This document shows, one piece after another, positions 49,538-61,500 of a DNA stretch of 64,000 nt (position 1 is its first letter; every line of letters begins with the position of its first letter). Made by a program: the position numbers and the translations under genes. The notes below the pieces were generated by a model, which was not told the DNA's origin, made no database searches, and saw nothing but the letters and a program-made list of their open reading frames with translations. Source of the DNA: Mytilus edulis (taxonomy: Eukaryota > Mollusca > Bivalvia > Mytilida > Mytilidae); contig NC_092346.1 in the NCBI RefSeq assembly GCF_963676685.1, forward strand, positions 95,779,917-95,843,916, given 5' to 3'.

Positions 49538-52500
49538 CTAAAATTATACAAATAGTCAAATAACTCACATGGGTCAGGTTAGGGTAGTAGTAACAGGGGG
49601 CATTGTACATACCTAAAATTATACAAATAGTCAAATAACTCACATGGGTCAGGTTAGGGTAGTAGTAACAGGGGGCATTGTACATACCTAAAATTATACA
49701 AATAGTCAAATAACTCACATGGGTCAGGTTAGGGTAGTAGTAACAGGGGGCATTGTACATGCCTAAAATTATACAAATAGTCAATATGTTAGATACATAA
49801 TTCCTATTTAGGGGTGTGGGTGATTGCTGGCAGATTTTGTTTTCTCGCAAATGTACAGAATATCATTTGTATTGATTACCATGGAAAATAATGGGATAGC
49901 AGTTTTTTTTAAGGATCTAAGAGGGTAACAATGGTGTGCAGAACTCCAATGATTTGTCATAAAATACATCAATTCACTACTAATGTTTCTACTTGCATAT
50001 GAAATGACATAATTGTCATAATTGAATTTAGAATATTACTTAACTCAGATACGTCAACTTTTAAAGGTAAAACTATTCAGGATCTGGTGTTACTAGTATC
50101 CTTTCATTGTAGAAAGAGTTTATGCATTGTAAAAAGAAATAACTTGTTTTCCGTGATACTTTTTATGACATGCAAACATTGTCTATTTCTCACCTGATAG
50201 TCAAATTATAAAATATACTTCACTCTTTTGAAAACAGATACCCTGGTGAGTTGATATATACAACATTGATATGACACATGTGTTACTCGGGTTGAGATGT
50301 TCAGAATGGACTTGAAAACAAGAAAAGCTTAAATTACAATGAAAAGTTGGCACTGCAATACTTGATTGCATTCATATTTGTCTTCTATTTCATCTTTGTG
50401 AATGACAAACCTTTCATTATTGTTTTTCAATGTACATTATTTACGACAAGTATGTAAAATTCATTGAAATGGCACATGGGATACATAGATAATAGCTAGT
50501 TGTGTGAAAAAGAGAGGTCAGAATTCATTGCATGAGTATTCATATCTTTTTGGATAAAACTAAAATAATGCCAAATTTAATGACAAGGGTGTAAATGAAA
50601 GGACAAAACATTGGGTAAAACTTCAAATCCTTGTCATTAATGTATATCTTTATATCAGTGTAAAATAAGATATTGGGTAAAACTTAAAATCCTTGTCATT
50701 CATGTATATCTTTATATCAGTGTAAAATAAGATATTGGGTAAAACTTAAAATCCTTGTCATTAATGTATATCTTTATATCAGTGTAAAATAAGATATTGG
50801 GTAAAACTTAAAATCCTTGTCATTAATGTATATCTTTATATCAGTGTAAAATAAGATATTGGGTAAAACTTAAAATCCTTGTCATTAATGTATATCTTTA
50901 TATCAGTGTAAAATAAGATATTGGGTAAAACTTAAAATCCTTGGCATCAATGTACAAAATGTATATCTTTATATCTGTGTAAAATAAAACTTGTGCTTTG
51001 TACTCACTAAATACCACCTTGGTTTTTTTCATTGCTCTTTCTATGATTATCAATGACACAGTACACATTAATATTTATAGTGAAAATTACAGAATTAGTC
51101 TGTAAAATGATAGCTATGGTCAATTGAATGGTCAAGTTTAAAAACAATATTTTTCATTTTGTAATGCAGATCAACGAAAAAAATAATGCCAGCAAGTGCT
51201 AATTCTAGTTCTTTGGTTTGATCTAAGCCTTGGATCAAATTCAGACCCCCCCCCCCCTCTTTCCCCTGCCTGGTAAAACGGATATGATGTACTATTGAAC
51301 ATACAAAGAAGAACACTAAATAACACTAATGCATGAAACACTTATACGCTTTTTTTATTTAGTTTTGTTTCAAGGTATCTTGGAGACAAGACCTTCAAAT
51401 TTTCATATCTTTGTTGATGATACATGTACATAAACTGAAAATACTTCAAAAACAAATATATAAACAAGTTAAACAGTTTATATCATTAAAACTCAAATTC
51501 TTTAGGACAAACACTGCTGATCCCTTATCAAAATTAGCATGTCTTTTACACAGTATTTATCAAAAGAAACAACAACATGACAAAAATCCAACAAGAAAGT
51601 CAGTAATTCAACATCAAATTGAGAACAAATACTTACTCTTTCCTTCAGTAACATAAATAACATTAATGATTGTTGTTTGAATTATAAAGAAAGGCAAATA
51701 TTTCATGCATATTCACTTAATAACGTATCAATTGAAGAAAAGATGGTGGACATACAATTTAAGACAGTCATTTGAACAAGTGGTTGTATAAGGTAGAATT
51801 TTTTCCTTTAGAATAATAAAGTTAATACATGTATAAGAATACTTTTTTTTAGAAAGCTCTTAAAACTGTTCATAATGTTAAAACAAGAGCTTTCATAAGA
51901 TCATCAAGGGGTTTCAGGGTAATTGACATTTTAAGGAGGCTGTTATTTTATACAGTCGACTCTCGTTATCTCAAAGTCAGCCGGACCAGAGAATTATTCT
52001 GAGATACATATAGTTCAACGCAAACGAAAACCCGAAGTTTGACAGACCAAGGAACACAACTCTTGCTTAGCTTGGTAAAGCTAAAATAAATCTGGGTGGA
52101 TATGGGAAGGGGATCGATATTCTGTTATCAGATCGATGAATTTGTATGTCATGGTCTTTCATTATTATAATAACATTATTTTTACTTATCCAATTGTTTC
52201 AGTTAAAAAAAATCCTATTGCTTTTATTCGAGAGTAATTTCCAATCGATCTTAGTGTTATTTAGGTCGTTTAAAGTTGCTAAATTTTATTCTCGGATACA
52301 AGAGATTTTTAGAAAATTCAGATTTTCTTCATTTTGTTTCATCTCACTTTTTCTTTTCAACAACAAGATTAAAGACACCGATTGAGTAGTTTTAAGGTGA
52401 TCATTAACGGAGGTCTTAATCCTCATTTTATACACACCCAAGCTCATTAGTGTAAATCACGATTAATTGTTTTGTAAACATTTTAAATACTTTTTCATGA

Positions 52501-55500
52501 ACATTAACAATGTATCACTGATTATTTATAAAAATTCTATAAAAGATAATCTCAGGTAAACACACGTGGAAATAGCATGCCATAAATCAATTACAGTGGT
52601 CAGTGACTGGAAATTTAATTACATGTGTATTGTCAGATTAACTCTTCAATCCATTTAAATGCCAGAGGTCATGTTTTGACATATGTGTATTAGTTTGAGA
52701 TAAATAATGAATTTTGAATGCTTTTGTTAACCTTGGGACCATAAATTCAGTTCGACTCAACCGAAATTTCGACTCATCCAAGTTCGACTCATCAGGAGTC
52801 CAAATTCATACATTTATATGGAACAAAGTTCGGGACCACATGAAAACTACGACTCATCCGAAATTTCGAGTCAACCGAGTTCGAGAAAAAGAGAGTCAAC
52901 TGTATATCTGAAATTAGAGCTTACACTCCAAATGAAAAAAATACTCAATATTTAGATGATACATTTACTATATTGACCCATTACATAGCATTTATCCACC
53001 TTCAAAAGAAAATGTATTTTTATCAATAAAAGCTTTTTGTTCTATGCTTTTTTCTAATCTAATGATTAAAAGTTAAGTATGTTAAGTTAATAAAACTACA
53101 GGAAGTGACTGACAAAAATATTTGAGAACACATACCTTTAGCAGCCTTTTTCTTATTTTCTACTGGTTTGAAATGTATTGTTGGCATCTGGCAAACCAAC
53201 TCCATAGGCTTAGCTTCTACCAAACAAGAATTCTTAATATCCCAGCCTGCTCCTTGTAGGAATAAACCTTTGATGTACACACCATCCTGTCAAAATATAC
53301 AGAAAAAGTATTAAGAGCAGCATGTCAAAGCAAGTATATTTTTTTTATTTTGAGACAAGATGAAGCCTCAACACTTCCTTGCTGCACTCTAGAAACTGTA
53401 GAAGGTGACAATCAATTGATAATATACAGAAAACCTGCTGATAATAAGCATCTTCGAAAATTGCCCTCATAAGCCACAATAAGTACTAACTTCAATGAAA
53501 TTTAACTACATTTATTAATAATTTAAATAACAAGAATGTGTCCCAAGTACACGGATGCCCCATCCGCATAATCATTTTCTATGTTCAGTGGACCGTGAAA
53601 ATGGGATAAAATCTCTAATTTGGTATTAAAATTAGAAAGATCATATCATAGGGAACATGTTTACTAAGTTTCAAGTTGATTGGACTTCAACTTCATCAAA
53701 AACTACCTTGACCAAAAACTTTAACCAAAACTTTAACCTGAAACAGGACGAAAGCCTGGAAGGGCAGATGGACGAACGGACGCACAGGCCAGATAACATA
53801 ATGCCCATAAATGGGGCATAAAAATATACACAGCATTGATATTTTTGCAGCATTTTGTTATGTACTCCTTTTCAGGTTATATTTCAAGTAGTTTCAGTAA
53901 GTTTGAACAATTTTAAGTTTTGTAGTATGATACCGACCTTTGGTGGACCAACTATGTTTTCATCTCCTACAGTCATCACACTGAACTCCCAGGATAGAGT
54001 ATCAATAGATACCTGAAGAAAAAAATGAGAATAAATCATCAAACATTTATATCATCATATAAAAGTTATACAATTAATGTGAAATTTAATATACCCAACA
54101 ATATGTTTATCTAAAAATGTAAATATGTAGATGTTTAGCATGATCTAAATGCATTAAGTAAATGACAGCAGATGATTCATAGTTCAAACATAAACATATG
54201 GTATTTCTTTAGCCTAAAGAAGAATACTGATTATATAAACCAGAAATCGCTACAAATATTCTTCATTAAAAATTAAACAATTTCACATAAAATTAAAAAC
54301 TTCAACATCGTAAAATATGTTTTCTTCCATAATATGTACTTTCAAACATTTATTTCGACAGAATAAATATTGTCAATCAAATTTTTTTTATCATCAATGA
54401 ATGCTTTGTAGTTATTCTCCTAAAACTTGGTACCTAAGTGTAGGTGAGAAAGGAACACAATTGTTACATAGTTTTCAATCATCCTTTGTATAGGTGGAAG
54501 CAATCACTTTCTTACAAACATCATTTTTAAAAGATCTGTTACTGTAAGTTGGATAACCTGTAGATGAGCACTGATAATCTTACATTATTTTGTCTAGCAG
54601 ATGTCTGTAGGACAGCAGTCAGGAAGCCAGTAGGGAAGGTAAAGGCAGACATCCAGAAAATAGTAGGAGGATGGGCTGTCACTGCCCACTTGGCAAGCTG
54701 TTCTACTCTGGCTACTAAATCTCTCGTCCAGGAACCTAAAGGCTTCATAGATGGGTAGGCCTGTCCAGAACAATTCAAATATCAATTACAGAAATGTATG
54801 TTAATAGTGTTAATCAGTACTAAAAATAATCCTAAAAGTTTTCATTTGCTGACAAAATACTTTTTTGATATCTTTTATATAACCAGTGGTACATTAACAT
54901 TGAGAATGAAGAATTTTAAGATTTCAAAAAGAAATTGAAAACTTTGATATTTTTGAAACACATTTCAAAAATGTTTACATGATAGGTTTGTAAAATTTGG
55001 TCAAAGCCATCTGTCTTTATTGTTATTGTACATCATGTGGACGTGATGGATAGTCTAAAGAACAAACCAATGACCAGAGGTAAATCATAATGATATATGT
55101 CCTTTGTATGACAGATGTCATTTCCTATACATTACTGGTGATTCAAATGTGCAGCTTTTTTTTTAAAACTATAGTGTGTACTATATTATTACCTTCAGCC
55201 AAGTTGGAGGAACTCTGCCATCAAATATACACTGGAATATGTTCTCCAACTCCATTGTCATGACAACTAAACCTTGGATACCTTTCTCTAGATCAACCAG
55301 TCTTTCTCTAATCTCATTCATCAAGGCATTATATCTTTCAATCTGTAAACGTTTATGAAATATTAGAATAGTGTAAATGACAAATCTGTATTTGAAACAA
55401 TTTACTAACAGAATTTTATTACCAAATTTTTTTTTTTCAAAGTATACTCAATTAAATAAAGAAAACCCAGGGAATATTTTTATTGGCAGTGCACAATTTC

Positions 55501-58500
55501 ATCCCATATAAATTTGAAAGTAATTATTTGACTAGTTAACAGTATTCCAATGTTTACAGAAAACTGGTATTACAACCTGCAACTTGCCATGTAACCTTAT
55601 TTTTAAATGAAACTACATATGAATTAAAAACAATTGACAAACAGAACATTGTGACAATTTGATTAACTTCTATATACAATGAATAATGTAAGGTGTCAAA
55701 AAATGACCATTTAACTACAACTTGTTCAAAGCAATACTTTTTTAAGAAATTGTACAAACTATAATGCCATTACCTCCTGTAACAGCACAACATTTAATGG
55801 GCAGGGATCCAGTGCTAAGATTTTGGCTGTTCCATCATAATCAATATTTTCGGGTATCTGTTTATAGATGTTTGCTGCAAGGTCCAGTACCTATAAAACA
55901 TTTTCATATATCTGTACAAATATGCTGGCAACACTTTAAAATAAGGTCTTGTATTACATTTAATAAGTTTCATTCAGTTTACTGGTTTACTCCATTATAT
56001 TTCCTAACATACTAAATTTCTAAATAAACAGCTGCGCCATGAGCGCATGATACGCCCGACGTCTTGTGTGGAAGTTTTATGCAATAATCATAAATAGTTT
56101 CTGAGGAAGTTTTAAGCAATAACCATTTATTGTTTTTGAGACACGGCGGGACATGTGAAACCCCCCCCCTGTTTTTTTTTTTTACAAATATCACTAAAAT
56201 AAAATTTTGAATCAAACCAAAAAGTATACAGATCTTTAAATTAGTATAACAAAGAAGTGTGTACAGTTTCAAGCAATAATCATAAATTGTTTTTGAGATA
56301 CGGCGGGACATGTAATAAAAAACCTCCCTTTTTTTACAAAATACTCAATAACTCAAAAATAAAATTTTGAGTCATCACCAAAAAGTATACAGATCTTTAG
56401 ATTAATATAACAAAGAAGTGTGTAAAGTTTTAAGCAATAATCATAAATGGTTTTTGAGATACGGCACGACATGTAAAAAAAACCTCCCCCTTTTTTTAAC
56501 AAACTACTCAATAACTCAAAAATGAAATTTTGAATCATCACCAAAAAGTATACAGATCTTTCGATTAATATAACAAAGAAGTGTGTAAAGTTTTAAGCAA
56601 TAATCAAGAAACGTTTTTGAGATATGGTGCGACATGTGAAAAAAAACACACCCCTGTTTTAGTTACAAAGTGCCGTAACTCAAAAAGTTTAAATCTTATT
56701 TTCACCAAAAAGTATAGAGATCATTTGACCATCATAAGAAACAACTATATTAAGTTTCATGAAGTTTTAAGCAATAATCATAAATCGTTTTTGAGATACG
56801 GCACGACATGTAAAAAAACCCTCCCCCTTTTTTACAAAATACTCAATAACTCAAAAATGAAATTTTGAATCATCACCAAAAAGTATACAGATCTTTCGAT
56901 TAATTTAACAAAGAAGTGTGTAAAGTTTTAAGCAATAATCATAAATCGTTTTTGAGATACGGCGTGACATGTAAAAAAACCCTCCCCCTTTTTTACAAAA
57001 TACTCAAAAACTCAAAAATGAAATTTTGAATCATCACCAAAAAGTATACAGATATTAGGATTAATATAACTAAGAAGTGTGTAAAGTTTTAAGCAATAAT
57101 CAAGAAACGTTTTTGAGATAAGTTGCGACATGTGAAAAAAAACACACCCCTGTTTTAGTTACAAAGTGCCGTAACTCAAAAAGTTTAAATCTTATTTTCA
57201 CCAAAAAGTATACAGATCATTTGACCATCATAAGAAACAACTATATTAAGTTTCATGAAATTTGGATAAGTCGTTCTCAAGTTACGGTGCGACATGTTTA
57301 CGCCGAACAGACGGACAGACGAACAGACGGACGGACAGACAGACAGACAGACGGACGGACACTGGACATTTGTATACCATAATACGTCCCGTCAAAATTT
57401 TGACGGGCGTATAAAAAAACCATCCCAATAAATGTGTACAAGTATATATACTGGATGACTACCAAGCAAAATCACATTATTTTATCATAAAAATAACATG
57501 AACATGCAAACAAAATGGTGAATAACTGTGTTTCTATAACACCTGTAAGATACTTGTGATGTTTCTGTTTCAAAAGGAAGAATTGGTGTGATCCTCTCAA
57601 TACATAGACAACAACATAAACTTACCGATGGACGATCCTAGCATAAAAATTAATATAACAAGAATGTGTCCATAGTACATGGATGCCCCACTCGCAACTA
57701 TCATTTTCTATGTTTAGTGGACCCTGAAATTGGGGTAAAAACTATAATTTGGCATTTAAATTAAAAAGATCATATCATAGGGAACATGTATACTAAGTTT
57801 CAAGTTGATTGGACTTCAACTTCATCAAAAACTACCGTGACCAAAAACTTAAACCTGAAATTTGCACTATCATTTTCTATGTTCAGTAAACCGTGAATTA
57901 GGGTTAAAACTCTAATTTGGCATTTAAATTAGAAAGATCATATCATAGGGAACATGTATACTAAGTTTCAGGTTGATTGGATTTCAACTTTATCAAAAAC
58001 TACCTTGACCAAAAACTTTAACCTGAAATTTGCACTTTCATTTTCTATGTTCAGTGAACTCTGAAATTGGGGTTAAAACTCTAATTTGGCATTAAAATTA
58101 GAAAGATCATATCATAGGGAACATGTATACTAAGTTTCAAGTTGATTGGACTTCAACTTCATCAAAAACTGCCTTGACCAAAAACTTTAACCTGAAATTT
58201 GCACTATCATTTTTCTATGTTCAGTGAACCGTGAAATTAGGGTTAGCACTCTAATTTGGCATTAAAATTAGAAAGATCATATCATAGGGAACATGTATAC
58301 TAAGTTTCAAGTTGATTGGATTTCAACTTCATCAAAAACTACTGTGACCAAAAACTTAAACCTGAAATTTGCACTATCATTTTCTATGTTCAGTGAACCG
58401 TGAATTAGGGTTAAAACTCTAATTTGGCATTTAAATTAGAAAGATCATATCATAGGGAACATGTATACTAAGTTTCAAGTTGATTGGACTTCAACTTCAT

Positions 58501-61500
58501 CAAAAACTACTGTGACCAAAAACTTTAACCTGAAATTTGCACTATCATTTTCTATGTTCAGTGAACCTTGAAATTGGGTTAAAACTCTAATTTGGCATTT
58601 AAATTAGAAAGATCATATCATAGGGAACATGTATACTTGGACTTCAACATCATCAAAAACTACAGTGACCAAAAACTTTAACCTGAAATTTGCACTATCA
58701 TTTTTCTATGTTCAGTGAACCGTGAAATTAGGGTTAGCACTCTAATTTGGCATTAAAATTAGAAATATCATATCATAGGGACCATGTATACTAAGTTTCA
58801 AGTTGATTGGATTTCAACTTTATCAAAAACTACCTTGACCAAAAACTTTAACCTGAAATTTGCACTTTCATTTTCTATGTTCAGTGAACTCTGAAATTGG
58901 GGTTAAAACTCTAATTTGGCATTAAAATTAGAAAGATCAAATCATAGGACACGTCAACTTCATCAAAAACTACCTTGACCAAAAACTTTAACCTGAACGA
59001 ACGGACGGAAGATCGGACAGACGGACGGACGGACGTACAGACCAGAAAACATAATGCCCCTCTACTATCGTAGGTGGGGCATAAAAATATAATTCAGTGG
59101 AAGTTCAATGATAAATGTTATACAGGGTTTTAAGATTATGCGTATAGTTAATGGGCGGGATCCGTAGCTGTTAAAAATATGTTTAACAATTCATGGTGAG
59201 GCGGTGGAGCATAACTCCCCAATGATGATAGACAAATCTTTTAGTGCACTTTAATTTAACAGTGTTGTCATGGCTGTTAAGGATATGTTAATACCTTATC
59301 TTCTCGACTTTCACCACCAGAAGCGGCAGACACTTGTGGCTGTAAACCTAGTAAAGTATCAAACATCAATCTTGTCTCCTGAATCTGTGATGTTATGTCA
59401 GCATTTGGATGTTGTCCGAAGGCTTCAGGATGATCCACATTAGGTAACATACTCACATACTCCTTGTAAGATGACAAGGGACCATCTTTAGGTATGTAAT
59501 ACGTTGGCAGACATGATAATCTGGAAAGATATCATACTATCTTAATATCAAATATAAACATATGGATAAAATAAAAACATTATTATACCACAAATATTCT
59601 ACAACAGTCAGTAAAAGGCTTGTAACTAATGTTAGTATCTACTATTAAACTTATAAAAATACATTGAAAGTAATAAATTTAGCTTTGAATAGTAATATAA
59701 CTTCAACGATTGAAGATACAAAGTTTCTTAACCTAAACAAGAAAATATTCTGTAATATAGCTTTATATTTCAATGGTATATAACCAATTCTAAACTAATC
59801 CATTTTCAGTTCATATGAAAGAAAGGGGCTGTTGCCTCCACTATTTCCTCACAATATCTATAATCAACAAATAATTAGCTGAAAATTCAATTCTTAAACA
59901 GAAATTTAAAACATAATCCAGAACAATCAAACAGTAAACATTGTGAAGAACTGCAACATGAAGTGACTAGTTGGTGATAGTTCTATAATGTACTCTACCT
60001 AAAAAATATTTTCTTATCAAAATTTTTGTACAAAGCATTTGTATAACATTAATGGTGTAATAGTGAGTTTGTGTCATGTTTTGAACCACTAGAAATCCAT
60101 GTTCAACAATAAACACTAAAAACTTTGAACATAAGTGGACAAACGTGACCGGGCTCAGTAGCCATGGTAACTTGCCTGTAGTTATGGTAAATTTGTCCAG
60201 ATTCTCTGTAATGAAAGTCATTCTAGTTTTGCACAAGTTATTCAGTTGTTACCTTTAATTCATAATGTACAAAACTCCTTGCCCAGTTATTTTTTTTCCA
60301 GCATCAAAAAGTAGATAATGTTTAAATATTGATTGATTTTTGGTTGATATACATCAAGTGGCAAATAACTGATGCAAGAATATTTTACAAATATTATTAT
60401 AGATTGATAATAAAAGAGACAATAACAAAGTTAAATCATCAATTAGTATCATATTTTTAACAAGGAAAATATTAGCAAATATTAGCAATTATTAATCAAT
60501 TATTATTGACAATTATTTTTAAGAGAGTTTGTTTCTTATACATGACTTACTTGAAGAAGGCCGCCTGTAGTACACCATCATGGAAATACTCATTAATATA
60601 GGTAGTAAGTAATCGTCTATCAAAATCATCTGTCACATGACCACCATAGTTTATTCCAGCGATGAGATATTTCAGTGCATCCCATGGTGTCTCATCATAG
60701 CCATCAAGATAAATACTTAATAGGTTCTCAGATACCTATAAAAACAGACAGAAACATTTAAACCTGCATACATCTACTCAATATGTCCTAAAAAACCTTG
60801 CACAGCACCAATTGAATATGTAACATCTAAATAACTTTTTTTTCCTCCTCAAACTTCTTATATTTAGTGCAAAACAGCCAAATCTGCCAGAATAACAACA
60901 GTGCAAGACCCTAATGGAGTCATGGGTAGTAATGGTTGTTAAAAACACTCTTGTCGCCAGAATATCCTAGTTTTGAGGTCTTGTCATTAAGATATAGTGC
61001 TACAAAGTGTATTTTACTAATATTAATGTGAGTAAAATATTAATTTGGAAGACATACCTGCCAACATTTCAAAATGCCCATGGGGGTTTTACATGTAAGA
61101 TGATTGCCATGGTTCTACAAAACCTTTAAGGGGGCCTTTAAATTTATTTTCATGTTGTTTATTTGCTTCTTCATTCTTTCCCAATGCTATACCAATAGTA
61201 AAATTTATTGTTTTGTTTTAAATTGTGGACAAAATTGCTACTTCTAAATTTCCAATTGGGATCCTTCATGGGGGAAATCCCCTACAAATAGTGACAGTTG
61301 GCAGTAAGGGAAGAAGTTGTTACTTGTATATATTTTGACCAAATAATATCAGTGAAATGGAAATTTTAGGTAAAATATAAAATTTCAAATATCTACCTCA
61401 AAATCTGCATCATTGAATTCATAGGCAATATTCCATCCTAACATCAAAAACTTCTTTCTCTCTAACAATACAGAATGGAAGAAACACAAAGAAAACAGAA

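Noticed and set aside
49540-49850. Repeat-rich extension of the dynein terminal exon
   Set aside because: Reads through acceptor copies; the homologous protein needs only residues from the 49537 boundary. Kept as a possible alternative in the findings, not as coding sequence.
51245-51260. Poly-C tract in a dynein intron
   Set aside because: Simple sequence; may be a sequencing-sensitive site but shows no further structure.
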